DNA of 64,000 nt from the NCBI GenBank assembly GCA_015143295.1, contig CM026556.1:14880547-14944546 (forward strand), read 5' to 3'. The notes below the pieces were generated by a model. It was not told where the DNA came from. It saw nothing but the letters and a program-made list of their open reading frames with translations, and made no database searches. Below are positions 49,175-61,407 of the stretch, piece by piece; within the stretch, counting starts at the first letter, position 1, and each line of letters starts with the position of its first letter. The stretch comes from Tetracentron sinense. Its lineage: Eukaryota; Streptophyta; Magnoliopsida; Trochodendrales; Trochodendraceae. Made by a program: the position numbers and the translations under genes.

Positions 49175-51744
49175 TGTAACGACCCCAAAATCCCACAAGG
49201 CTAAAATAGGACTTTAGGATTGCCACATTACTTAACCTGCTTAAAATCCATGACATGTAAGGCACACTAACACGAGTCTCCAAAAATGAGGATAGTAAAA
49301 TTCTGGTATATAAACTATAATCAAATAGCAAAAGTCTATGGTAAACATATACAACCCACTCTAAAACCAAAGAGTCTGATACACAACTAAAAAAGTCTAC
49401 TAAGCAACATCTACTCAAGTCTAATACAACTCTCTCAATCAAATGAAATAAAAACTAAGAGGTGTAGCCACCCAAGTCTCTGGCTCCCTCCTCAGAAGGC
49501 TCACCTTCACCTCCTTCCTCTGCGTATGTTTTCTCAACCCACGGCTCCGCCGTGTACTCCTGCTCTAAACCTGCCAAGACGAAGTCCGGCTGAGTACAAA
49601 GGTACTCAGTGTATATAAAATCCAATCAACAATAATAGAATACCTGCACTTAGTTAGAAACATATCCAATAACATAATAACATAATCAGAGTGTGGAAGA
49701 ACGTGTGCGCATATACATCATATCATCACCTTGACTCGTGTACTTGTGAGAATCTTAGACTTGGAAGGCAATACACTTATGAGTTGCTTATGCTTATGAG
49801 ACCACGTGCTTGTGAGATGCTTATGCTTATGCACTTATTTAGATCATACAATGATGTGACATGCCGTTCTTGGCGGATACGGACCATGTCTAAGAATCAA
49901 ATGGTTGACATGCTGTTCTTGGCGGATACGGGCCATGCCTAAGAATCAAATGGTTGACATGCCGTTCTTGGCGGATACGGACCATGCCTAAGAATCAAAT
50001 GGTTGACATGCCGTTCTTGGCGGATACGGACCATGCCTAAGAATCAAATGTAATTGACATGCCGTTCTTGGTGAATACAGACCATGCCATGCTTATGCTT
50101 ATTCAGAATGTCATACGTATGCCATGCTCATGCTTGTGGTCCACATGTGTGACTTGTGAGACTCTTATCTTAACATACACGTGCATATGTGCTTAAGTGT
50201 CAAAATTAACATTCGAGTTGGTAATTGCTTAGATTCTGATCTCCCACCATGGAAACTCCACTATACTGCCCATACCAAATAGTTAGAGAATTCCCGGTTT
50301 GAGAGATGTTCCTCTAAGTTCTTACCTTCCCGACTATCAATTTCCATGCAAATAATTAGACATACTTAACAAACAATTCACATATACATATCTTATCATA
50401 ATTCATATCGCAATTCATAATCAATTTACCACCATTTCATAAGAGTATAATAGCATTTATCCTTTCAAGCATTTTCACAAACACCTTGTGTACGCATAAT
50501 ATGAATCCATTTCCCTTCTATATTTTCAAGCATTCATCAAACCATAATTCATCCATACAATCAATTCACTATTCACATCCACATATTAATCCCATCCTCC
50601 ATACATTTCCCATCCTTCATATATTCTATCCACATCCAATCCACATTCCCATCCACATTTCCATCAATAATTAGCTTACTTCATAGAAAATTTGGGAAAA
50701 ATGCATTTAATCTCTATTCTATCATTTATATAAATTAATATTCACAAAACATTAAAATAGAGTTGATTAGGATAGTATATCGACCTTAGGAATCCTTCCC
50801 TTGGATTCAAAACGCTCCCGAGGAGATTTGGAGAAGCTTTGAGGACGATCTCCAAGCTTTCCTCTCAATCTTGTAGCAACCTCCTTCTTCTCCAAGCAAC
50901 CCTCTCCCTCAAACCCTAGGTTTTCTTCCCCTTTTTTCCAAATTAGGTTAGAAATAGGTAGAGTATTTTAATATTTCGAGTAGGACCCATATTTATAGCC
51001 CCAAGGTCTGAGAACAAAAAGACCAAAAAGCCCATACTAAAATTCTGTAAAAAATCACGAAAGACCGAGCAATCGGTGGTTATGACCGAGCGATCGGTCG
51101 CCTACCGATCGATCGGTGTTTATGACCAGGTGATCGGTCAAAAACACACTCTCTGGAAAATTTTCCCATACAAAATTTTGGACCAGTCGATAGCTACCGA
51201 TCGATCGGTTTTGGACCGATCGATCGCTACTTCTGACCGAGCGATCGGTTGCCTACAGATTTTTGACCTACTCTACTGTTTTGGCCATAACTTTTGACTC
51301 GCTCGACGGATTTTGACGATTCAACTTGGGTTGGATTCGTCTCTCGAAAACGAACATTTTTGACATTTTAGAATTTCTAAATTCTACTTAATTAATAGAC
51401 TAAATTGTCCCCAAAGTTGACTGATCTGTAATTCCATTAGATAAAACCCACCATTGACTTGGCTTAAACTCAAAATAAGGAAAAACATTAAACATAAACT
51501 TCGAAGAGGGTTCCAACACCTTTCTAATGGTTCAAGAATCACTCAATTTCAGTAAACGGTACCAAAACTAGAGCTTCCTAAAGTTTAGGGTGTGATATGA
51601 CATCCCTCCGTTATAAGTTTGATTAAGCCTAGTTTACGCCACACCAAATAAATATATAATACAATAAACATCAAAACATCACAAGGACTATAATACCCCT
51701 AATACAATGAAGTAAAAACATGAAAAAGATTCGGGGTCTCTACA
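49175..51744 (-). repeat. Solo LTR (Ty3 family, 'D'), minus orientation, inside the Harbinger-type element
   Basis: Perfect duplication atgac (49170-49174 and 51745-51749). Minus-strand ends are TGTAGAGACCCCGAATC...TTTTGGGGTCGTTACA, about 2.6 kb. It contains an approximately 50-bp unit repeated about five times (49859-50095; gacatgccgttcttggcgga). On the minus strand it has TATA box ctataaat at about 50995, with about eight ACCGATCGATCGGT-like boxes 60-260 bp upstream (51060-51255). Confidence 0.92.
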
Positions 51745-52744
51745 ATGACCACTAGGGCTTGTAGGCCATAAATTCTATCGCTTCTAATACAAACAAAATG
51801 GTGGAGACAACCCTTTTCTTCCCTGTTTAAGAAAGTGTAGAAATCATCAACATAAAGCTCCCTACTGAAATTTCACATGCACAACAATGTTTACAGTAAT
51901 ATTTCTTTGGGAGGAAAGATAAAACACATTGTTCTTACTGAGTTTGTGCATAAGGATATATTTAAGTATTACATCAAATATTCATCTGTATGGTGTAATA
52001 AATAGATTCTAGATGTATACTATTGATGAAGGACAAGGAATATTCGATATTCTTATTAGTATTATCCTTTGTGATTGTTATATTGTGCTTGTACTCCCCT
52101 CAGAATCTGAGTAGAATTGAATCAGGGGCTGCTAGCTTCATTCATGGTGTTCCTTCCATTTTAATTAAATGAAGGGCACAGATCTGTTAAAGTTGGGATT
52201 TGTTGATATTTTTCCCCTCATTGCATTTCTTTTAACCAGATTTTCTTTAACTTGGCTGACGCCTGCATGAAAGTTGAAAAGTATCTTGCACTAGTAATCA
52301 GTAATTTTTTATGCTATAGGAATTGCATTTCTACTACTACATACATGTTCATGTCATTGTAACAGAGCCATTTTTTCTTATAATCATTACCAAATATGTT
52401 CATGTCGTTGTAACAGAGCCATACATGTTCATGTCGTTGATGCTCATGGATGACCATAGACAGGATACTTCCAAACAGGATTATTTATAACAGCACTTTC
52501 AGTAGACAGTAATTATTCATGACGGCGCTTTCAATATAATCAATTGTGACTTTCATAATCCGAACCAAACAACCTCTTAGTCTGTTGGTTCAGACTTGTT
52601 CTCATATACAGGTTTATGCTATTAGAAAGTTCTCTTCCACTATGTTATGCCTTGTGTGTTTAACAAGATGGTATGGTTTGATAATGCACATCACGAAGCC
52701 AAAGTATCCCTAACTCCTTGGGGACATTTTGGGTCGCGAAAAAG

Positions 52745-52757
52745 TTAGTATCAGAGC
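52745..52757 (+). other. Chromovirus PBS
   Basis: 'tagtatcagagct' a few bases after the LTR end resembles the tRNA-Met priming site tggtatcagagc used by many chromoviruses. Confidence 0.65.
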
Positions 52758-53107
52758 TCAGGGATTAGTTTCCCAAGGCTAAGTGGAATTTAGGTTTAGG
52801 TAATTTCGGTTCTCTGAGTTGAACTTAGAACTCTGATGAACTTTGAATTCAGGTTTGATACTATGACATATAGGTATCAAGCAAAGGTATTAGGTCTAGA
52901 TGAGGGAATCTTATTCAAAGTATAGACTAATCAACTAGTCTTATCTTCAACCAGTTAAGGTATTAACCGAATGCGAGGATTTAACATTGCTAGGAAACCA
53001 TTAGTATGCTTACACTATTCTGTGTATACTCTGATGTATACAATGCTTATATAAAGCACTAAGTGCTCATTGAACTGCGGTATTTAAAAGCTCTCAGGAT
53101 TGTTATC

Positions 53108-54290
53108 ATGAGGTGTGGTGCTCGAGGTAGAGGTTATTAAACCAGAAGGTTTGAAGGAGAGATTCCAATGGGCGATGAAAATCCTGACTTTATACAGCTC
53201 GTAGGGTCAATGGCTGAGGTATTGACTCTTCTGATAGCCAGACAGACTAATACTACTGCTGCTGTTGCACCCCACCTCCTCCTGTACATCCCACTGCAGG
53301 GTTAAAGGCTTTCCGGAGATTGCGGCCTCCTACTTTTTATGGGACGATCATCTCATAGCTGAAGAGGCATGGATCATGCACCTGGAGAAGACCTTCAGGG
53401 CACTTCATTATACTGATAAGCAGCGCGTCGAGTGGGCTTCCTTCGTGATGGAAGTTAAAGCCGAGCATTGGTGGAGGGCTCCCAGAGGCAGAGGGATGGT
53501 GCCAAGGCAGGGATACCCTGGACATGGGAAGAGTTTTTAGATGTTTTCTACCAGCAGTATTTCCCCATTTTTTTCAGGGAGCAGAAGGTGAGAGAGTTTG
53601 TGCTTCTCAAGCAGGGAGAGACGAGCGTGGCCGAGTATAAGGCTAAGTTCGTTGGGCTATCGAGATTTGCTCCACATCTGATCGTTACTGAGGGTATGCG
53701 AGTCAGAAAGTTTGAAGATGGGTTGCGGTCCTTCATCTGTGATCGGGTTTCTATGTTCCAGGTAGAGACCTGGAGGGAGATTGTGGGAAAGGCGAAGATC
53801 ATCGAGAGGAATTCTGAGGACTTTGTCAGGAGGAGAGATAGTGGCCCAGGGAGAGCTATGTTTCAAGGATAGTCCAGTGGCTCAACACTGCCTGAGAATA
53901 GGGCCAGGACTGCTCCATATCCGTCTTTTGAGCCTATGCAAGATCAGAGGCCTCCTTTTGTCCCACAACCACCTTGCCCTACTACTACGCAGGCCACTAG
54001 ATCTACACTGCCCATATCCTCATCATCGTCACCATTTGAGGAATGCGCTCTTTGTAGCAAGAGGCACAAGGCTGGAGAGTGTTGTAGATTTTCCGAGGGT
54101 TGCTTTCACAATGGTGATCAGGGGTCACATGATCAGAGATTGCCCAAGTAGGCAATTCATGGCCTGACCTTAGGGAGGAAAACCTCCAATTAGGCAGACT
54201 TTATAGCAGGGGTCTTCGCAGGTTTCTAGGCCCCCACAGCCCACTCAACCGCCTCGTCAGGCGAATTAGGGCAGGGTCTTCGCCATGATG
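53108..54290 (+). pseudogene. Chromovirus gag region, fossil
   Basis: A typical Tekay/Del gag: a stretch with WIMHLEKTFRALHYTDKQRV (about 53375), then WEEFLDVFYQQYFP (53525) and EFVLLKQGETSVAEYKAKF (about 53600), followed by a Ser/Pro-rich spacer and a Cys/His knuckle (CALCSKRHKAGEC, about 54045). It would form the particle core and bind RNA. It is broken, and its end merges into the copia-derived insertion near 54.3 kb. Confidence 0.88.
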
Positions 54291-55409
54291 GAGCGGGATG
54301 CACATGCATTTGAAAATGTTGTGCAAGTTTTTGCTCAAGTCAAAGTTATTTAAGTTATGAATTGTTGGTAGTGTACTTATGTATGTGCTACTGGATGTAC
54401 GAACATACTACCTATATTTATTTAAGATTGTTTGCAATGTTTTTACAGTTAGTAATTTTACTACACAGGCGCTTTGCTATGTAAATTTTTATTGATTTGC
54501 ACTGCCACCCCTGTTTCAACATCCAATATCTTATTAAGATTACATGAGTCAATTTCTAATCACCTAGGGTGTATGCTTAAGATGTTCTAATTCAATTCCA
54601 CTTATGATAACCACTAGGTATCTAGGCCACTTACCATCCTAAGAATGTGAGCAAAGCTTGAAATCGGAATGTATTTCTCTTGAGTCTTTGGAGCTTTATC
54701 TTCACCAATCTTCATCAACCAGAGGAACAGCGATACTAGACCTACATTGACACCATTTTGACATCGGAAGTAAACCAATGCAAACTATGACCTTACATTC
54801 TCCCCCTTTGGCAATTCCATGACAAAATACCAACTGAAGTACATGACTCGATACAAACTCCCAAACATGGAGATTACTCAATTACATGACTCAAAATTAC
54901 AATTTTTACAAAAAAAAATCAGCACACAACCTTTTTCAACTCAAACCGCTTGATCTTTTTATGTCAACTTATTCTGAACACCTGTACATGCTAAAACACA
55001 CAACCAAGTGAAGCATGGAAAATATAAAGTGGGGAAAACACCTGGTCGAACAAAATCAATATATACAAACTAACCAATGGAGTACTTCAATATTTCTCCC
55101 CCTTTATTTATACGAATGCCAAAGCATTGCATCACCAAAAAAAATGAGGAAAAAAATGCAATATCGCTCAACAAATTTTAAGAGTACATCCATTCAAGAC
55201 ATGCTATCTAACAAGATGTAACAATATTACCAAGGATAGATAGCATCAAGACATAGTTTCCAAACAAATGACAAAAGGAACTAGTCATTCATCACAAGCC
55301 AAAAATAGCTAGACATCACAAATAATTCATGGAAACCAGAATCCATATCCATAAAGCATAGAATGATATAACATGATAGGAAAGTAAGAAATAATAAAAA
55401 GTGATCCAT

Positions 55410-56990
55410 AGTCAAACATCACAAGATATAAGATCCCAACAAAGTAGTACTCATGGTCCAAGCCAATATACCTCGCAAACATAGAAAAATAGAACATATA
55501 TAAGAAATATTCTCAGGAGCAGTAGCTGCATCAACACCATCTCCACCATCGCTCTGAGTGGCATCGGCATCATCCTGAAGTGCCCACTCCTCTTTGAGAC
55601 GCGTAATGTCTGCACTCCTGTCTGTCACAGCAGTGCTGAGATACCAAAATTCGCCTCTGGTCTCAGCTGCAAAATTAGAGAACTGAGTCTCCATCATGCT
55701 ATAAAGTAGCCTGATCAGATGCATGAGTCTCATCAATAAAGGCAGTTTGGATCGCAACAAGCTGGGCCATCTAGGCAGCCAACATATCTATGGTAATTGG
55801 TGGAGCAGGAGGAAGCTGAACAGGTTTCTCCTCAGGTATGGGTGCAGAACGATCAGCAACATGTGCTAGACTACTGGTGTAGGCCTTCATTGTTAGAGGG
55901 CCTTTAGACATACTAACCAAGTCATTGGCTGAGTGGTGGATGCCATGAGAGGCGAGTATACCTCAGATCAAGATGCCAAATGGCAGTCCTACAGTACCAA
56001 TACTGAGGCAGGATGCATGAATCATCAACTCAATAATATGAGAAGCAAGATCAATAGGCTCATCAGTGAGCAGGGCATGAAGAAAGCAAGCTCGATTAGA
56101 ACTGATGTCAGTGGTTTGACCTCTAGGATGGAGGTTAGAACACATCAAGAGATGTAGAATCCTAGCATTAGCGGTCAACCTACTCTATAACAAATGAGTA
56201 TCAGCCCATGAAGTCTGAGAGCCACAGATCATGGTAGCGATCTCATCCATATGATGGCCATGGGGATTGGTCTGATAATAATATGGGAAATGCGTATCGG
56301 GAACTTGAGGAATGGATAGAAGTCTGGCAATAAAGCCTAGAGTAACCTCAATAAGGATGCCACAGACCTCAGTAGTGAAGATCATATGAACTAGGTCATC
56401 CTTTTCGATGTTTGAATAAAATTTCTGAATTAGGATGAAAGGGCATTGCCCTGAAAGAGTAAGAACTCCCTGCCACCCTCTCGACTGGATAATACGAGGT
56501 AGATCGGTGAGGGTAAAGTTGTAAAGGCAAACCGAACGCTTAAGGATCACAGCACGATGCTCAAAATAATGCTTGAACCTATAGGCTGCAGTAGGGGATC
56601 TAAACCTACGACCTTCAATAGAGGGGGATGCTTGACTCACTTTAGCCCTTTTTTCATTTTTCTTGGGAGAGGCCTTTGATGGGGCTTTAGGCTTAGGTGC
56701 TGCCTTTCCTTTTTCAGTAGGAGTAATGGATCAAGCCCAAGTAGTCTGAGGGACCGAAGGTTCTTGGATCACAATCCCTGGACCTCGAGTGAGAGTAGGT
56801 CCAGAATAAGAGTCAGTCTCATTCTCCGAGTAAGATTCGGAGGAATGGAATGAAGAGAGTGATGGGGAAGGTGATTTGTCAGCATTATTTCTTTGTGAGG
56901 AGCTTTCCATGAGGAGAACCAAAATCCATATGGGAACGAGGGTAAACATGATGACGAATGAGAAATTTCAAGTAATGAAAGAAGTTTCAA
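55410..56990 (-). pseudogene. Accessory ORF region of the minus-strand copia derivative, fossil
   Basis: It begins with a Ser-rich segment (MESSSQRNN, 56910) and continues with YRFKHYFEHRAVILKRSV and GILIEVTLGFIARLL (about 56580-56300). These resemble the 'putative plant transposon protein' domain, the same domain type as in the accessory ORF of the other copia element at 36341. A coiled-coil tail follows (about 55760-55560). It is broken. Its function is unknown. Confidence 0.55.
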
Positions 56991-57049
56991 GAATAGAACA
57001 GTGGATTACCTCAAAATGGAGAGAAATTTTTGGAGCCCTAGCTTCGGTT

Positions 57050-57240
57050 TGGAGTGCGTTCGAACAAGTGAAAGCAAATGGGGCATACCGAGGGTTTTTA
57101 TTTGAAAACCATGCAGGTCATTCGAACGCCCAATATGGTCGTTCAAACGGCAGAAAACGGTTGGCACTCCGTTCAAACGCTTGACCAGGAAAACTCCACG
57201 GAATTTGATTTTTCAACTTTTAATTACTCTCCCCCTCACT
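57050..57240 (-). promoter_or_regulatory. Promoter-like region upstream of the second accessory ORF
   Basis: On the minus strand, about four CGTTCGAACG / CGTTTGAACG boxes (57118-57185, one more near 57060) lie around a TATA-like 'caaataaaaaccct' (about 57090-57105), about 185 bp before the ATG at 56910. A G-rich 'gagggggagag' stretch is at about 57228-57240. The layout parallels 35990-36340 in the other copia element but with a different box sequence. This is inferred. Confidence 0.4.
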
Positions 57241-58686
57241 CATGACACATCGAGTCTCCCATAGAGATTGAAATCAACTCTAGGATACAATTTTATGCCT
57301 GAAATCATGCAAGATATGCCAATTTTTGAAATATACAACTCCCCGTTAATTCAAGACAATTTAAAATCATTATTCATTTGCAAAGCATAATTAAGTCCAA
57401 TTTCAAATTAGTCAAAGCAGAAACTCCCCCTTAAAACAAGTTTACATTAGCCACAACAAAATCATATATGTATGCACCAATTTCCAAGGAGCCAAAAGAA
57501 TATTCTCCCAAGATTTAATATCATTAAGTTTTGACTAAATGAGAATATGTCCACCTATACTAGTCACATAGGCGATCAATAACAAACACAATAACCAAGA
57601 AACATTTAGCGAAAAGTTTCACTTTGAAGCATAGTGTGTGTAGTGAGGTTTCTGACTTGACTCTTTTGGAGGTTTCAACCCATGGTTAAGGTTATGACAT
57701 TATTGCATTTCAGAGACTCAAGGTGACTCATACACTAGAAGTCATACCTATTAAATCTTGAATTTTTGCATTTGAAGAACATGTGCTAATTTTCACCCTT
57801 GTTCATCTTTTATGCAGTTTTTCTTTTCTTTTCTTTTCTTTTAATGACAAACATAACCATATTTTGGAGATCTTTTCATAGCTTTTTCATATTTTTCCAT
57901 ACAATGGCGGCTTTCACATTGATTGGATAGGTAGCCCTAGCTATTGGCAGCAAGGACTTTCACACTAGCAACCTAAATAAATAACTATTGTCTGCATAGG
58001 TAGCCATTTCATACTATTTACATCCAATAATGACTTTCACACTATCCAGAGGTAGCCCTTTCCATTGTCTCAATCTTTTTTAAAAAAAAAACAGGGGCAC
58101 AAGCAAATAGGATATTTAACATATTTGTCAATTCAAATTTGGTCAACCAAAAAGATCATCATGAATAATAGCATTACCTTACTTAGGAAATTAGACCATC
58201 TTCTAGAGTAAGTCAGAATGCATGTACATGACACTTTTAGCAACATTGTTTAACCAACTCTACTGTGATTTAGAAGCTTTGTCTATTTTTCAATTTTCCA
58301 AAAGATTTTGAAAGGTATAATATCCTCATGAACTCAATCATATTCAATATTTTTACCTTGGCATGACATAATATTTATGAATGCAAGGAAATTGAAACAT
58401 GCACAATATGATAGGAGAGTAAACCCAAGCAACATCTTTTTGATTTTTCAATGTTTTTGAATTTTTCAATATATGAAAGAAAAATAGCCTATCTAAAAGA
58501 AACTCAAAATCTTTTTGGATTTTTCCTTTTAATCAATCAAAAACAAAATCAAAGAATGAAACCAATTAGAAAGTGCAAAACCTACTAATATACATCACAT
58601 AGATAGCACTAGGACATAATAGGCATGAAGAACAACCTAATCTATCAAACAATACACAGTCACTCTCCCTCACAACTAATGGGGTT
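57241..58686. other. Non-coding spacer of the copia derivative
   Basis: AT-rich sequence with no recognisable pol domain where pol would be expected. It holds a short (CTTTT)n run at about 57822-57843 and two similar 'gactttcacact' blocks (57950-57970, 58030-58050). Confidence 0.5.
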
Positions 58687-60620
58687 TTAGAATTTCAAGG
58701 AGGTGTGGGAGGTAAGGCTTCTAAGGTCATCCTTTCTCACATAGATGGATTTTGGCTTTTTGTTGACCCTTTTGTCTTTATCCATTTTATGAGAAGATGT
58801 GAAGGTGGCCTTCTTCTTCTTCTTCCCATTCTTTCTTCTCCTTTGGGGAGCCCTAGCCTTTTGGTCTATCTTGTTGCCTTCCTCATGATAAATATAGGAA
58901 GTGTCCATACTGAGTCTAGTACTAGACAATTGAGCTATTTTCATTACTTCTTCATTCAAACTTCAAGACTTTTCAGCCAAGACTTGAATTTGCCTTTGGA
59001 GATTCCCTTGAATTGAATGTTGATTCCATGAACCTTTTCAGAGATTTCTCTTAAAAGCAGGACATTGAGGTCTTGTGTGACCTTTCACTCCATATTGAAA
59101 GCAAGTAGGAATGAATCTAGGAGGAGAAGAAGAGCTACCTGTAGGAGCATGAACATGAGTCCTCCTTGCTTCATAAGAAGCAGAATTTTTACCACAACCA
59201 GTAGCAACAAAGTGCTGGTATAACTGAGGATGAGATGAATTTCACATTTGGTTGAACATGCGTTTCTAGAATTCTCTCTTTTGGGGCTGAGGTAGAAGGA
59301 TCATCATGACATGGATTAACATGAATTGGCTCAAAAGTAGCAGATGCCATGGTACCAACATTCATGTGAATTGGTGGTCTATTAGAATGCCTTATGCCGA
59401 TCATGTTGACTGCTGAAAATTGCATCCTAGTCAATCCATCTAGGATTTGAGAATTGCTAACCAATCTAGTTTCTTTCTCAAATTTGGTTACTTTCTTAGC
59501 TAACTCGCCCTTCACTTTAAGGGTATTCAGAAATTCCATTTCCAAAAACCAAACCTTCTCAATGAGGTTATCTCTCTCAGTCTCCAATTATGAAATAAGA
59601 GACTTGGACTCTTCAATTTCATTCCTAGGGGTGTCTTTTTCTAAAACTTTAATCCACTCGGTCCATGCAATATTTTCTTCTTCAAGACACTTTATTTTGT
59701 CCAACAATTCAGCCTTTTCTCTTTCAAGCTGAGAGACTAGAGCACTCTTTCCTTCTGCTCCTAGATTGCAATCATCTCTTTCAGATTGAATTAGTTTCAG
59801 TTTTTTATTCAAAGAGATTTTTGCTATCTTCAGCTTTAAGCTTTCGGAATACAACTTTTGATAAGCTGAATCAATATTCTCATATGTTTCAGAATCATTT
59901 TGACTCTTTTCAACATCCTCACTGGTCTCGATCTCATGGTCATCATTAATTTTCTCTTTTTTATTTATCAAAGGAAGAGACTTAACAATCTCAAATAGAG
60001 AAACTGTGAAGGCCATGTGATTGGCAGATTCTCCACCTGAAGAGGAGCTTTCAGAATATTCACTTTTAGCCTCACTATCTTCCCATGTGGCATTCATCAC
60101 TTTACCCTTATTTTTCTGATTATTAGGGCAATCAAGTGAGATGTGATCATATCCTTTGCAATTCATAGCATTGGATGCCATGAGATTTTTTGTCTTCACC
60201 TTTAAAGGTTTTCTTATTTTCCTAAGGTTTTGGCTCTTGATTTTCACCAATTTTTCCTCCTTGTCTAGGATTAAATCTCTAATTTATTTTCAAAATTTTC
60301 TAAAATTTCTTAACAAATAAAGCTAATTCCTTCTCTCCCAACTCAAAGTCACTGTCATCTTCATCCAAGGTTTCCTTCACAAATCAAGGCTAGAGTTTTA
60401 TTTTTCTTGGGTGGCCTCAGATTGAGCTCAAGGGTTTGGAGGGACCCCACCAATTCCTCAATCTTGAGAGAGTTAACATTCTTTCTCTCTTCTATGGCAG
60501 TAACCTTAGATTGGAATCTCTCATGTAGAGATCTAAGGATTTTTTTCACAATTTTAGACTCACTTAACTTTTCACCCAAATTAAAACTAGAATTAACAAT
60601 AGAGGAAGTAGAAAAGCTCA
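58687..60620 (-). pseudogene. Gag region of the minus-strand copia derivative, fossil
   Basis: A copia gag is recognisable, with KILRSLHERFQSKVTAIEE near 60540, a zinc-knuckle-like CKGYDHISLDC near 60150, long charged coiled coils (about 60000-59190) and a basic KKKKK-rich tail (about 58850). The N-terminal part is absent. It is broken and not functional. Confidence 0.75.
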
Positions 60621-60689
60621 AAAAACAGAGTATGGAAATTTGGGGATTTTTCACTTAGAACGATAATGAATGATTTTCAAGTGATTTGG

Positions 60690-61400
60690 ATTTAAGCATT
60701 GATTCTTAATCATTCATATTTCATCTCTATTTATAGATTTCAGAAATTTATGGCCGTTGGGGATGCATTTAATGCGATCTTCCCGTTATAAATATAGTCG
60801 TTGAAGTTAATGTCAACGTGGATGGGTCATCCAGTTGATTGGATGAAGGCAACCAGTCGTCTGGATGATCGCAGAGTCGAGATGCCAAATTTGGACTTTC
60901 ATCTAGTCAACTGGGTGAAGGCATCCAGTCGTCTAGATGATTGCTAATCATCCAAAACTGACTTTTTCACCTATTAAAGATTTGATTGGTTTCCAAATAC
61001 TTTCAAACACATTTTAGAAGATTAAACTCAAAGTTTTATGATCATTAAAACAATTTAGATTGAGTAACAAATGATCAAGATCGGAATCAAAATCAGAAAA
61101 ACATTTTCAGAACCAAAATATTTTTTGGTCTATCCAGTCGACTGGATGGTGTAATTTTTCCACACATCCGATTTTCTCAACTTTTGACACTTTGATTTGA
61201 TTCAAAACCATTTTTCCTTTGATCATTAATATGATAAACATGTTTTTAAGATCATTTAAAGGATTAAACATCATTTTCCATTGATCATTAAAACAATCAA
61301 AGATTGCAAATCGAGTTTTAACGCATAGAGGCCAAAATTGAGTTTTCTGGCCTATCCAATCAACTGGATGGTGCAAAATCTGCACCAATCCGGTTTTTCA
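60690..61400 (-). promoter_or_regulatory. LTR promoter of the minus-strand copia derivative
   Basis: The minus-strand TATA box tctataaatagagatg (about 60735-60722) is preceded upstream by boxes of the CCAGTCGACTGG type at about 60830-60960 (four copies), 61137-61150 and 61352-61366. The rest of this LTR runs to roughly 61.88 kb. Its exact ends were not found. Confidence 0.6.
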
Positions 61401-61407
61401 AACCTTT

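Larger units (their letters stand above)
48361..52576. mobile_element. PIF/Harbinger-type non-autonomous DNA transposon (interrupted by solo LTR D)
   Basis: Ends are inverted repeats: GAGGCCGTTTGGTTCGGATT at the left and, reverse-complemented, GAGGTTGTTTGGTTCGGATT at the right (18 of 20 identical). They are flanked by the 3-bp duplication TTA (48358-48360 and 52577-52579), as usual for PIF/Harbinger. Without the solo LTR the element is about 1.6 kb. There is no transposase or Myb-like frame, so it is non-autonomous. The interior has a poly-C run (about 48605-48626) and subterminal repeats of 'gtttggttcgg' (48430-48460). Confidence 0.8.
48055..52739 (+). repeat. 5' LTR remnant of the chromovirus element (interrupted)
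   Basis: Plus-strand text at 48180-48260 (tcttggtttgaggaggagta) corresponds, inverted, to a conserved block in solo LTRs B, C and D. The end 'cattttgggtcgcga' at 52739 matches the family's LTR end and precedes the PBS. The LTR start is missing. The Harbinger-type element sits within it. Confidence 0.65.

Noticed and set aside
54330-54797. A matching LTR pair for the minus-strand copia derivative
   Set aside because: The region after the PPT and the promoter region at 60.7-61.9 kb share only short words, so I could not confirm that they are the same LTR.
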